Assembly: GCA_029204225.1 (NCBI GenBank)
Contig: CM055107.1
Coordinates: 45,613,071 to 45,677,070 of the forward strand
DNA length: 64,000 bases
From: Diphasiastrum complanatum
Lineage: Eukaryota > Streptophyta > Lycopodiopsida > Lycopodiales > Lycopodiaceae
Direction: 5' to 3'
Shown here: positions 24,141 to 36,051 of the stretch, one piece after another
How positions within the stretch are numbered: position 1 is the stretch's first letter
How the letters are laid out: each line of letters begins with the position of its first letter
Made by a program: the position numbers and the translations under genes
Notes under the pieces: model-generated
The model's database searches: none
What the model saw: the letters and a program-made list of their open reading frames with translations, nothing else
Told to the model about the DNA's origin: nothing

Positions 24141-24791
24141 ATGCATTGGAAGATGCTGAATGCAGCAGCTTGTGGTGTGGGAGCTCTGCAGCTGCCCAGA
24201 TCACGCTCTCGGATTGGCAGCTTCAAGCAACATCTCAGCAATTCGCATGCATTAGCCCACTTATCTTCAGCTTCTTCACCTTCCCATATGGCATCCCATT
24301 GCCTTCCTTCTTCTCTCATTCCATTCTCTTGCCATTTCAGCTTGTCTGTGCCAAAGTACTCTTCAATACCAATTTTCACTCACAAAAAGAGTGCCCTTGC
24401 TACTAATTCAGATCACATTTCTGTGTGTAAGTCCCTCTTCCCAACCTTTCCGAGAGAATGGAAGCCAAGGCAATCTGTTGGCAGCTCAAATGACTCATCT
24501 TTGATGCCTTTTGCACCCATTCCTTCACAAAAGCTTGACAGTAAGATATGTAGAAGCGTGAGTTCTTGGGTGTGTAAGAGTAGTATATTGACGGAGGCAT
24601 CTACTGAGGCAGAGGTCCCGGAGGCTCGGGGGAGTCTGAGCGGAGGGGGTGAAGGAGGGGATGGAGGCGGAAGGGGAGGAGGCGGCGGTGACAGTGGCGG
24701 TGCAATGGGTTGGATTGCAAGTGCAACTGTGTTTGCATTTTGGGCGGCATTGGTGTTGTATGCAACTTTATGGGCTCCCAATCAGACACCG
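24141..24791 (+). CDS. Plastid membrane protein exon 1
   Basis: 217 codons: transit-like region, Gly-rich linker ([20 protein letters not shown]) and first membrane span. It ends NQTP at ACACCG|GTACCC, phase 0. Without splicing the frame runs on 24 codons to a stop. Confidence 0.82.
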
Positions 24792-27700
24792 GTACCCAAT
24801 GCACTTTCCTCGGTTTCTTTATGCCTTTCTTATCCTCCACAAGAAATATCAGATTTCGGTTAAGTTTGGTTCAGGACTAAAATAAATATCGGGACTTGGT
24901 TGCTTTTGTTCATGGAAAGATGCAGTTGAGTTTTCAATGTTCAACATGCCTTTGCTCTCAACTCTGAGGATTCTCCTTTTTTCAATTGCCAACCTGTGTA
25001 ATCTAAGAATTTTTCATGGCACCTAGCTTTGGGCTATCTCAATTCACCAATATAATGGAAAAGTTTTCACAATGTTCAAATCATATTATCAAGTTTGATT
25101 GGAGTGTAAACTACAAAGAAAAGGCAAACTGTAGAGATCTTTGACAGCTATTTTATATTCTTTGCAAACCTCCGATTTGTGAGCTTAATAATCATATGGA
25201 AAAGACAGCTCCATCACTTAGTAAGCTTATCCAAAACTCTTAAATAGTATCCAGCCTTTTGGCTTCTTACTGATCAATGGTAAAGTGCTCCAAAGTCTCT
25301 TCTTGGCACCTTCATACCTGTTGTTTATACTTTTCTCAATAGTGGCCAATCTAGAGGCGTGTTACAAGAAGCACCTTTTGTATGGTATGTGTAAAATGCA
25401 TACTCTTTTGATTAGGCGTTTGTTGGGAACAACTATTGGAGATGAAGTTATGGTTGACACTTCGGGGAACCCTCCGCAGCAGAGAAACTCCTGTTCAGTG
25501 AACTTTATCCTGAGATCTGAAGCGATGGCAGTTACCAATGCCCTAGTTAGAAAGTTTCATGTGGTCTACTCTCAGTCGCCCAATTGTTACAACAGCACAA
25601 AGCCTACAAACTTGACTATATATGAGAGCATTGTTTCTGAAGATAGTAGAACATTCTTTCCTTCCTTTCCTAGAAGAGAGTTCATCTTTTTATTCTTTGC
25701 ACTGCAGGACAGAGAGACAATGCCTAATTCCAGGGGATTATGGCTACATGGCTCCAGTTTCATTAGAATTTTACTTCAGCACTTTAGGAATTCAAATATT
25801 GTGCTTAGTGCTTTGTGTATCAGTGCCTATAAACCGTACACACATTATTTGATGACTTCGTTTTGAATTTCAAAGCTTTATCTGTAATAATATCTCTGAA
25901 TCTAACCCCACAATTCTGAAGCATGTAGCCATTTTTTATGTTATCAGTGAATGATATGAGATATGATCAGAGAGAAAATTGACAAAATCCAAATATGGAA
26001 ACTAGATAAGATACCAAAATAAAATCTATAATAAAAACAATTCATTAAACGCTAATATACTCTATAAGGAAAGAAAAAATGTCAAAACTTTTATGTGAAT
26101 AAAATAGGTTCTTGAAAATAAAATAACAAAGCACAACACGAGAAAAAAAAGAAAAAAAGAAGCTTTCTTGGCCAAAGAAGTAATTGCTCAGAAATCGAGG
26201 TGCTAGCCAAAGCCCAGCCTCAAATCTTGTTGTTTTGCTAGGTCACGTTTCTCAACTGTTTTGCTCGGTCAATCTCTCTCAACTGGCCAATGCACCATAG
26301 AGATCAGCCTGACATGCAGTTTCCAAGGAGCAATGCTTCCTGGCTCCAGAAGAAAATTCACCTCCTCAGAAGAATGAATCAATGTATTTAGAAGAATGAG
26401 AATGATCGCTCTCCCAAAAGAAAAGATCACTACCTTAGGAAAAGGGATTCCTGGCATAAAAGAAAATAATTTCTCCCCTTGTAGAAAAAATTGCTACTTC
26501 AAAAGGAAGGGTTGCTGCCTTTGCCAAGGTGATCGCTATTCTGAAAAGTAAGGGTTGCCTCCAAGTTGTTGCAAATTTGACTTGGGCCCACCAAGAATTT
26601 TGGGCAAGACTCAAATGATTGACCCTCCAGTCCCAGAGCAAGTCTAGACAATGGCCCCCTTGGACACTGGATGTCCCATACTGCCCTTTGCCTTTCCCCG
26701 CACCTTTACTCTTTTTGGCACTTTGACCCTGCTCTTGTGATGATTGAACCTTCCATTCCTTGAACTTCCTTTTTCTCCAAGGCTGAAACCCTCCTGCAAT
26801 AAGTGTTTCAGGCTCCGTGGCCTTTTTTCCATCCTCATAGTATAGGGCCATCTTTAATGCCCTGTGGAGGCTTGGAGCTTGCTCCTTCCGTGTGATCTCC
26901 AAAACGTGACTCTGATACCAAATGTCAGACTCCAATTTGAAACTTAACTCAAAACCTAGAACATCAAGTACACAAGTCAACATTTGCCACTTGGCAGTAC
27001 CCTGACACATAGGCAAGTGAGTAGGCAGACACGTGTCACTCATACATTGGACCAAGCGTCCCTGTGAGCATGTGACACGTGTCATGTTTGACCGGTCAAC
27101 CTCGACATGTGTCTCTCATTCATTGCACCAAGTGTCCTAGTTAGCGTATGACATGTGGCCGGTTGACTAGTTACTTTTTAAGTCAGTCTAGCCACTCCTA
27201 ATTAATGACCTAGTACCCTACACCAAAGCCCAACATGTGACTCAGAGGCTTAGAAGCTTTATTCACAGTTTTATTCACATTTATGTTACAAAGGTCACCA
27301 TAGGCCGGTGACTTAGCCATTTCTATATTTACCAAAAAGTACACTTGTAAATAAAACAATAAACAATCGAGACAGGGAGTAGAAGCTGTAACAGTCTCCA
27401 AGTTTCTAACTACTTGGAACTCTTGTCAATCCCACATGGTCAGCCCCATGCCCTGTCATGGCTCGATAGTGGCCTTAACTATTCTGAACACTCATCGACT
27501 AGCCTTTGGTCTTGATCAAGCACTTTCCAATATTGATGGCTAGGCATGTGATAATCAATCTCAATATCGTATCGTTGACCACTTGTCAAATGGTCACATC
27601 AAGTTGCCACTTGTGACACATCTGACCTTGCTTGGGTTAGATGCCTAGTTTTTGTTACCGGGGCCATCATTGTAGCTTATGGTCTATGGTCTCTCTGGTA

Positions 27701-30375
27701 ATCGTTCCTTTTGGGATCATATTGGCCCCAACACCAGGGGGGCCTAACATTGATATTTAACAATATTCTTGTTCAAGCCTTGAGAATCCATGCACATATG
27801 CCAAGATCCATCTTTCTTTCTAACACTTTCTAACAAGAATCAGCAATGTGGCAAAAAGAGAATAGCTAGTTCATATCAACCTTCAGCTTTTCGTCTTTCA
27901 TTTTTGTAACCTCCTGTTTTGCTCTCCAACTCATTCAACTCATTCTAGAAGCTAGGTCATTAGCAAGATTGGATCAGAAAATTGACTTAATCCTATTTGT
28001 TCCACATTCTTATTAGGAGGCAAAACCCATGGCAAATTATCAATAAATACACCCACAAATTCTCTCTTAATCTCATGATCTGAACCATCTATTGCCCTAG
28101 TGTGCACTGCACCACAGGCTACTCTCACTAGCAATAGTAGACAGTCAAGCTAGATAGTAGATGAAATGGAGCATGTCTTTTGGTGCTAAAATCAGTGATT
28201 CAGTTAATAACTCATAGAATGATGAATACAAGGAGAATATCTCCATATATGCTCATCTTATAAATGAATTGAAAAGATACTAATGTCATTAATGATTTTG
28301 TAAGTGATAAGGATCGATGATGAAGCTATGCTAACTGATCTAAGCTGGTCTAGGAATGCATCTTTCAATCTTCAACCAACATTAGATTGAGGCCTAAAAG
28401 TCTGGCCCCACAATCTATCCACCTCTTAAACTTAGTGATGAAAATGAAGAAATCATCAAAGATTCTTCATGATCCTCAGCCTCTTGATCAGTGACATTTG
28501 CTTGGCTTGATTGTGTATTCTTCTTCCTAAAACATTCAGATGCAAAATGGCCTTCCTTGCCACGATAAAAGCACTTGATTTTTTTGTTTTGATCCTTTTT
28601 GGTTTGCCCTTTGCTTGAGGATGAATTGGAGGCTTAGTTTTCACTTTTTTTATGTTGGTCCTTGCCACTCTTCTTTGCCTTACCTATGCCTCTTGTGAAC
28701 AACTTCATCATGAATTTGCATTCTTCCAATCCTATGTAGCACACAATCCTTCCCGTAGTCCTTGGCCACTATGACTCCCTACAAGACGGAAGCTGACACA
28801 AGATAGCATAAGATTGTACCAAGTTATCATACTATCTAATCCTTTCACGATGAACACGATGACATTTGTTTTGGGACGTTGACCTAAAAAAGAGTAATCT
28901 TTTTTGGTGTTTTTCAACGGTCCTAGTTTTAGGCCAAAATCATGGATTTTTCTAATGAATCCCTAAATTCTATTTTTAAAAAAAAGCCAAAAAATGCATA
29001 TTTTTAATAAAGCACTACAAGTTTTTTTTTTTGCAAACTTCATAAAACCATCATATTACAAATGGAATAATATTTCAAGAGAACAAATGATGGGTGAAGA
29101 TCACGAATATTTGAATTTATGTCACTCATGAATGAAGGGTACCAGAGGGCCCGATCTTATCACATCAAATACTCACAAATAACAACACCAACACTCAAGT
29201 CACTATCCAAATAGTGCATGCTACCAAGTTTATCTCCAATCTGATTATTGATTTTAGTCTTCTTATTTTTAAAGATCAGATTATGAATCTCTTGGACATA
29301 TGAATGTGAATATAGCTTCACAAAACTTTACATTCCATTTAACTAGGGAGCCCTACTAGCACAAATGAAAAAACTCTTTCCTTTGGCATATGAGTTGTTT
29401 GCTAAAGCTTTGTAAAATATGGTATTTGAAAGAACTCTATTTAAGCCGTTGCTTCTTTTTGTATTTAACAAAAAAAAAGCTACTTGCTTGTTTGGTTGCA
29501 GTACAGAGACCTCTACTTTGTGCTAAAATTATCGGGTTTGAAAGGGGATGATGGATTCCTTATGAATCCGGTTCTAGTAAGCATATGGTTATTTATGGGT
29601 ATGTGGGGAGTCATTTACAGCATGCTATTGTTGCCCTCTGGTCGAAGGTAGTTTTACCCTTAGTATAATCAGAAGATTCTGAATGCATTAATCAATTAAG
29701 TTCTTTCCACTATTCTAAAATTTTTCATGGATACATGTAATTTAGTTAATTCTAGGTCCTTTGGTGCATTCTTAATGATGAGGAAACATGCTTTGTTGAA
29801 CAGTGAAAGGAAGAAGACACTTGTATGGCCATTTGCAGTTGCTTCATTTTTTATTGGAGCATTTGCCCTTTTGCCATATTTTGGTTTGTGGCAGCCACCT
29901 CCACCACGTGTTAGCAAAGAAGAGCTTACAAGTTGGCCGCTTAATGTGCTAGAATCCAAGATACTCTCTCTGGTTTGTATTGATGTAGGGAGTTTGGTAT
30001 ATCTTCCAGAGCAAAAAGATAAACAGACACAATTTAATATGAATCATAAAATGCATTAAAAACACAATTTTTTCTATACCTATCCTGTATAACATGTATG
30101 TTGGTTTTTCCTCCATACTCTTGCTTCTAGGTTGGAGCTGATATTTTTTTGAAGTTTGTGAATGTGACAGGTATTGGTAGCATCAGGAGCTCTTATTGCT
30201 GGCAATGCCTTTTTTGCTAGCAGTGAAAAATGGATGGAATATTATCAATACTTCAGAGAAAGCAGATTTGTAAGAACTGCCAACATTAGCATCATAATTC
30301 TTGAATTTACTGCATGTATATAGTGAAATGAGTCTGAGAGTAAGCTTTGGATACCATTTCCAAGGCTTTTATTTA

Positions 30376-30413
<38 letters not shown>

Positions 30414-33400
30414 ATCGTTTCTTCTCACGTTGCCTGATTGTTTTTCTCCTACTACCTGATATTGTTCTCCTTTTTCATCTACCCTGATGGATATTATCTT
30501 TTAGGTTGCCAAATAAAGTCTGCAACTGTGGCCTCCTGCTTCATACTTCTCTCTACTCTTGTCTTCTGTTTGTAATGCATGTCGATCTTGTGATGTATAT
30601 CGATGTTAAATTCTATAAATGTGCACATGCAATTTCATTAGCTGTAGGTTGAAGTCTGAATGTACTGTGATGGATAGTGAGCCAATGGATTGAGTTACTT
30701 GTAGAGGACCCCTATTGATGGCTCACTTTGTGCTAGGGATGGACTCATTGGGCGAAAATAGTTCACAAATTTACCGTGTTAGGGAGTGAATCATATGGTT
30801 GGGCTTACGTAATGGGAATGACTACATGGATGGTGAAACTGCATTTGCCCCCCTGAAGCTTAAAATTGATTCAGATCAATCCAATATATGATCCGGAAAT
30901 AATGGCTCACGATCACCTTCTCTCCCACCATTGATCTCCAGGCCTCGAGATTTGACACTCACGGCTGACCTGATGCGTTGACCCGTGCTCGTTTGCGTCA
31001 AGGAAATTGCTTTTTGCTTGAAAAAATCAAGAAATTGGAAAATTACTCAGATTCCACCAAATCCAAGCCTATAAATTCCCTTAGCTCTGTGATAGTGCTA
31101 TGAAGTAAAGCTTTGTGCTTTACGATTCCTCAGAACTGAACTGGTAGCCTGATTGACCAACCATGACGGTTCTTCAAATTCTCTCAGAATTCGCCTCCTG
31201 TTAGCTGCAGAACTGCACCTGACCAAGCCTCTGATACCAAACCAAATGACAAAACTAGTAACTCATAATGGCTGTACCTTGTTCAAAACCTAGTTTTTGG
31301 CACATCCTCAGTTTTGATTCAAATCTAATGATTACCCTGATCTCAAATCGATTTTGGGGAAGTACTTTGCACCATGGAATTGATCAATCAATGCATCCAT
31401 TCGAGGTAAGGGATATCGATTCTTAATAGTTACTCTGTTAAATTTTGTATAGTCTACACAAAGACAAGTTCCTCTGTCTTTTCTAACTAACCAATAATAC
31501 AAGTTCCCCCCAAGGGGTCTTACTAGGCTTTACATGGCCTATCTTTAGTTATTGTTGCAGTTGTCTATAGACTTCATCTTCTTCCTTGGTGCTCCTTTTG
31601 GAACGAGTGGATCAAAGAAACGGTCCACCATGGACCAAGAGATCTTTGCAAAGGCCAGGAGCGACAATCCATGCTTTAATTGCATGGAGCCAGGCATGTC
31701 GCAAAGAAATGCTCGAAGAAAAGGAAGAATGTTAAAGGGGCTTCATTTAAGACACCAGGTAGCTCTAATATTTCTAGCATCGATTTGTCCTTTGCGGATA
31801 GTTCAGTTTGTGAGCATTGTTGTTTTATTACTGAGGTTTTTGGCCCCCACGACCTAATTTGAATGACTAGGACCATAGGTGGCCAAGCCGTGATAGTTTG
31901 TTTGATGATGGTTCTACACACAATTTCATTAACTCTTAATTGTTGTAGAAGCTAAAGGTGGAAACAAAGCAAAGTGACCATTGCTATGTAGGGAAGCTGG
32001 CTACAGGAGCAGAAAGCCAAGTGTGGCGCCAGATAGTTCCACGTCTACCTTTGCAAATTCAAGCCTATAAGGATAGATAAGACATGGTCAAAGTAGATGC
32101 AATACTTGGGGAAGAATGGTTTTACGTACATAATGAGTCATTGAAGAAAGACTATAAGACTCATAATTTATTTTTCATGCACAATCGCTCCTTGATAGAA
32201 CTTAATGGAAATATGGATATTTCTCCCTCATATTTCATTTCTGCTTTAGAAAGGGTTGAATGCATGAATGATGTGAATTGTAATTCTTACTTATGTTGGT
32301 TAAAAGATTTTGTTTACCATGAAGAATGCAACCTATTCAAGTATAACGTGCAATTTGCACTAATGACTAATAATCTGTAGGAGGATAACTTGTTGGAAGG
32401 TGAAACCTTTACAAAACTTAGACATAAGTTTAGGGACGTTCTCCCAGATCAGCTACCAGAGGGCCTTCCCCCCTCTAAGGGTGTGGACCATGGTATAGAA
32501 CTTCTCCCTTGTACCTCCCCTGTATCCTTGATCCCTGTTGGCTCACAACCATAGGTAAATTGGATCCACACCACCTGTGATGCACTCCATGCCCTCAGGA
32601 TCTGTACCACCTCTCCCCTGATACAATCTATGCCACCTACCTCCAAGTAGACCTAACTTGTCCCTAGGTCACCACACAATCAATGATTCACAAGCTGAAG
32701 AACATTGCCTGTACATCCAATGACGTATCATAGCTGAGCATCCACAACTAGCTAGACTAGCTAATTGGCACCCTAGCTTTGGATACCTAATTTGAAAAAA
32801 AATGTGATGATGAGAGGAATCCAATAATGTAATCAAGACGACTATTGACCACTAAAGAGAAAAGAGCAGGTTTTTCTCCCCTACAAAACCTAAAACAAAA
32901 GATAATCAATTCAAGTAGATCTTGACTTTGTAGAAGTTGTCATCCGACCCTTGTGTGCTAGAAAAGTGTTTTGAGCAAAACATCGCATATCAAACACAAA
33001 GCACGTATTTATGCATTGACGGTGGACAATCATAGTCGATGGAATTAAATGTCTCTACCATAGTTCCCAGTTAATTTCAATGTAGCTGATATGAATCAAG
33101 TCAAAAGAATTTTGCAAGCTTGAAGTGACGTGATCTACTGCAAAACGATTCCAAAAAGGCCTTATCCTATTTAATATTCAAGAAAAATACATGGAAAAGA
33201 TAGTTTTTGTGAAAATGTTATTAAATATTTGGTTCGAATTGATATTCAAATTTCAAAGCAATTCAAAACTGTCCAAATCATGTTTTATTGGAACTATAAT
33301 CTCCACAAAATTCTCTCAAAGTAAACTGATATAACCACACTAATTGATGCTACACCAAAGCTAAGAGCTACTAATTAGGGTAGTCTTCAAATTAGGCCTA

Positions 33401-35786
33401 CAGGCCCAATCATGACCATGTGACTCATAATCGACTGTAATAAATGGCCAATAATACATGAAACATAGGTCCCATAGTATATTGTTAAATGAAGAATCAT
33501 AGAACTTTGCATGGCTCTTCATGTGTTTCCCATACAATATAATATCCTTTAGCAGTTTAATTGATTATGTATCCCATTAGTCTGGATGGGCCCTTTTGGG
33601 TTAGAGATATCTATCGCACATTTTTTTCAATAAGACATACCCGTTTGTGGATGGCCTTAGATTCTTGTTAGGACAACTTTCATTCTCCTTTCATCATCTT
33701 CATGTGGAGAGTGGGATCTTTCAAGGGATTGCCTAAGAGGCAAGGTTTGTTAGTTATGAACTTTGGGAAAGGTTGATGCCTATATTATTTATCTTTTGGT
33801 GCCTTACATACTATATACCATAGTTGCATTACCGTTTCGCGAATCGCGATTTGAATCGCTGTAAAAAAATAGGGAATCACGGATCGCCTTTTTTTATTTA
33901 ACACACAGAAATTCGAAAAAAAATAAAAAATTAAATTCGCGATTTGCAAATCCTGATTTGCAATACCCTGCGAATCGCGATTTGCTGCACCTATGCTATA
34001 TACTATGACATCCGAGAAAGGAATCATTTCCTATTCCTAGAGCATTCATTTGCCCTTTGCACCTTGTTCTCGGATGAGGATTAAGGATGTGTGGTCTTGA
34101 TAATATGAGTAATGTTATGCCTCAAGCATCCACCAACATCAACAATGGCAGATTGAGGTCCATATGTAGTCGTAGCTCACATCCTTTTTGCACACTAGTC
34201 CCCAAAGTAGGGTTAGGCTTAAACTTGAACTTAGAGAATGATTGTAACATGATCCTTTTAATAGATCACAGGCACCAATGACTCATGCAAAGATTTGCAT
34301 CTCTCCTACCTTCATCTAGACAACTTTGTTTTAAAAGATGTCTTCTGCCACATACCTTCTCCAGTTGAGGTCACATTCTTTTTTAGATTGACCACTCTTG
34401 ATGAGATACTTGAGATGCGGCAACAATCACAATACAACACCTTCCATATTGCACCTCGTTTTCCTACTCTGGACTACAATTCTAGTCTAATATTATGTAT
34501 TTTCATGCTAGATAAGATACTTCTTTTACCCAAACCATGTTAGCAGTGGACTTTCTTCTAGTTTTTTTGTCTCAATACGAGTTGTCTTTTTTGTTTTGGA
34601 GATGCATTGTCCTCTGCTAGTCTTTTGTAAAGTTTTAGCACCTACAAAACATTGCTAAATCTTATGTCCCTCTGCCCCCAAAAAAGTCTTCACAGACTTA
34701 AATTTATTCTACACTGGGCGCCTGGAAAAAATCCTTAAAGGGATAGTTGCTGGCCTTGCCTTTTATGTAATCAAATTGCCAGTGTAAGTGAGTGAGATCT
34801 CAGAATAGACACTGAATATAGCTCAATAGATTTAGTTTAGTTCGATAGCTTAGACCTTGAGCACATTTTGCAACGGCCAATGTCACATTAGTAGTGTATA
34901 TCTAATTTGGTTTGCAATGGGAGGACTTTGCAGTGTAGGATATTGATAGATGAAGGTTTAAGAGCTCATTAATGTATTTTCCTAAGATTTAACCACACTC
35001 TCGTTAATGCTTGAAAGTTCATGTAGATTTTTCGATATGTGCTGAAAATCTTTTAATGCTTTGATGCAGATACATGTTATGACGATCGACTTTATGACAT
35101 TGAGCTCTTTAGCACCTTTTTGGATTTATAATGACATGTCAGTTCGAATGTGGTAAGGCTTATATGACAATTAATTGTTAAATCCTGTCTGGTGATGCTG
35201 ATTTTTTTGTCTTCTAGGTCAAAATTTTCATATATGCATATTTGTTGACTATTTTCCATTCAAGTCGCTTTTAGCAGTTGATCAGCAAAACATTGGCCTA
35301 AGAATCCTATTGCATTTTAGCTTATGGTTGGCATTTGTTAGCGTCTTACCTCTTTTTAATGTCAACAATGAGGGTCTCAGACTCCTACTCGAGGTGCTAG
35401 ATGCTGCTTGGTATAAGTCAACAGTTACCAATTTAATTGAACTAGTTTTGGACAGAAAATCTGCAAATTCAGTTGTGCATATAATATATGTCTATGGCAC
35501 ATTTAAAAGCATTTTACACCAACACTAGATAATTTTTCAGGAAAATATGGAAAAGAGTTTAACAAGAGACTCAGTTATCCTTAAAATTATGGCCCAAGTA
35601 TCATGGACAGGTTACAGGAAGCCATGGCATTGTAAACTAATTTCAGCACAAAAAAGTTCACCATTTCATTCATGAAATTTACCTTAATTGCTCCAGCAGA
35701 GCTTTGCCTCTACAACTTATGCAAATATATTTCCACAATGGAGCAACAATCACAAGTCTAAGTTGATAGATTATTTGCCTTGCTGT

Positions 35787-35857
<71 letters not shown>

Positions 35858-36051
35858 TAGCAGCAGCAGCAGCAGGCATCAGGGGAAGATGGATGAATTT
35901 TAGAACGCAATGTCTGATCAAATTTTGGTTTCTTGGCAGGTTGAAGAAAGGATTTTGGTTAATACCTTTATCGACAGTCCCTGTGCTGGGTCCAGCATTA
36001 TATCTTTTCCTAAGGCCACCCGTCCTTTCAATCAATGCAGAAAAAGCCTAA
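24141..36051 (+). CDS. Plastid-targeted multi-pass membrane protein, function unknown (six exons, 419 aa)
   Basis: Exons 24141-24791, 29502-29647, 29804-29972, 30171-30269, 35070-35152 and 35940-36051 splice in frame with GT-AG borders. The N-terminus ([16 protein letters not shown]...) is rich in Ser, Ala, Arg and Pro with few acids, as in chloroplast transit peptides. A Gly-rich stretch (about aa 168-188) precedes the first membrane span (about 189-211, ending LWAPNQTP). Further hydrophobic spans lie at about 240-260 ([17 protein letters not shown]), 273-294, 318-336, around 365 and 385-410. Soluble signatures are [37 protein letters not shown] and FWIYNDMS. I associate this architecture with an uncharacterised family of plant chloroplast proteins, from memory only. 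The product probably sits in a plastid membrane. The start is the first ATG giving a transit-like N-terminus; an upstream in-frame ATG near 24045 is possible. Confidence 0.85.
26640..26905 (-). pseudogene. Retrotransposon Gag fragment in intron 1
   Basis: On the minus strand, directly after the primer-binding site, a frame reads [20 protein letters not shown] and a Lys/Gln/Gly-rich tail, like the linker before a gypsy zinc knuckle. The internal region upstream of it is missing. The continuing open frame to 26435 has no recognisable domain. Confidence 0.5.
26909..27733 (-). mobile_element. Minus-strand LTR with tRNA-Met-type primer site
   Basis: Read on the minus strand, the LTR starts TGTTGGGGCC (27733) and ends in CTGACA at 26923, 811 bp. 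Two bases later comes TGGTATCAGAGT (26920-26909), a match to the initiator tRNA-Met primer site of plant LTR elements. It is therefore a 5' LTR of a minus-strand element whose inner part is mostly deleted. It abuts a gypsy RT fragment at 27740. Confidence 0.75.
27740..28135 (-). pseudogene. Gypsy reverse transcriptase N-terminal fragment
   Basis: On the minus strand the pre-RT segment [17 protein letters not shown] is followed, with frameshifts, by [20 protein letters not shown], corresponding to the RT motif KKDG..R.C.DYRALNK. It stops at the border of the LTR at 27733, so the LTR element probably inserted into it or recombined with it. Confidence 0.65.
28430..28700 (-). pseudogene. Copia Gag zinc-knuckle fragment
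   Basis: A minus-strand frame reads [19 protein letters not shown], a CCHC knuckle in which the second Cys is Arg, followed by an acidic tail. It is typical of a Ty1/copia Gag C-terminus and lies in intron 1 of the plastid protein gene. Confidence 0.65.
29502..29647 (+). CDS. Plastid membrane protein exon 2
   Basis: Starts [10 protein letters not shown] after TTGGTTGCAG. It contains [19 protein letters not shown] and a membrane span, and ends SGR with two bases of the next codon (CGAAG|GTAGTT). Confidence 0.88.
29804..29972 (+). CDS. Plastid membrane protein exon 3
   Basis: Begins after TTGAACAG and completes a Ser codon. It reads [28 protein letters not shown] and [11 protein letters not shown]. 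The donor is TCTCTG|GTTTGT. Confidence 0.9.
30171..30269 (+). CDS. Plastid membrane protein exon 4
   Basis: 33 codons after ATGTGACAG: a hydrophobic [15 protein letters not shown] segment and [11 protein letters not shown]. The donor is AGATTT|GTAAGA, phase 0. Confidence 0.9.
30381..30412. repeat. (CT)16 microsatellite
   Basis: Perfect CT repeat in intron 4 of the plastid membrane protein gene. Confidence 0.97.
31310..31590 (-). pseudogene. Gypsy RT fragment in intron 4
   Basis: On the minus strand, across several stops, one can read [17 protein letters not shown], then [17 protein letters not shown]-like and [11 protein letters not shown]-like segments of a gypsy RT. A TGGTATCAGAGG primer-like site (31239-31228, minus) lies just below it. 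It is highly decayed and its orientation is opposite to the gypsy remnant at 31.6-32.5 kb. Confidence 0.6.
31600..32510 (+). mobile_element. Gypsy remnant: Gag knuckle, protease and pre-RT
   Basis: On the + strand a zinc knuckle (CFNCMEPG, then [11 protein letters not shown] in a shifted frame, about 31668-31720) is followed by a protease ([10 protein letters not shown] near 31900, with DSG changed to DDG, and AILGEEWF at about 32095). The pre-RT segment [21 protein letters not shown] follows at 32430-32490, after which the element stops. It has frameshifts and stops throughout and lies in intron 4. Confidence 0.7.
32520..33810. other. Intronic stretch with no recognised feature
   Basis: AT-rich sequence of intron 4. 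I see no coding homology, LTR or tandem repeat. Confidence 0.5.
33819..33995. mobile_element. 177-bp hAT-type MITE with 8-bp target duplication
   Basis: The element is bounded by inverted ends CATAGTTGCA and TGCACCTATG (9 of 10 complementary). It is flanked on both sides by the identical octamer CTATATAC (33811-33818 and 33996-34003). Eight-base duplications are the hallmark of hAT transposition. Internally it carries repeated AATCGCGATT-like palindromes near each end. It has no coding capacity and lies in intron 4 of the plastid protein gene. Confidence 0.82.
35070..35152 (+). CDS. Plastid membrane protein exon 5
   Basis: 83 bases after TTGATGCAG reading [20 protein letters not shown] and NDMSVRM, plus two bases of a Trp codon. 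The donor is ATGTG|GTAAGG. Found by family continuity with exon 4 across a 4.8-kb intron. Confidence 0.88.
35787..35854. repeat. (TG)11(AG)23 compound microsatellite
   Basis: A TG run directly followed by an AG run, ending GGATAGCAGCAGCAGCAG. It lies 85 bases upstream of the acceptor of exon 6. Confidence 0.95.
35940..36051 (+). CDS. Plastid membrane protein exon 6 with stop
   Basis: After TTCTTGGCAG it completes the Trp codon and reads [20 protein letters not shown] with a final YLFLRPP, ending in TAA. This is a typical last membrane span. Confidence 0.9.

Noticed and set aside
24413-24840. Minus-strand Pro-rich frames opposite exon 1 of the plastid gene
   Set aside because: They mirror the Gly-rich coding stretch on the + strand and have no independent support.
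25285-25866. 193-codon + strand frame in intron 1 of the plastid gene
   Set aside because: Starts with a plausible ATG but shows no motif, no continuity with neighbouring exons and ordinary intron composition. I cannot support it as a gene.
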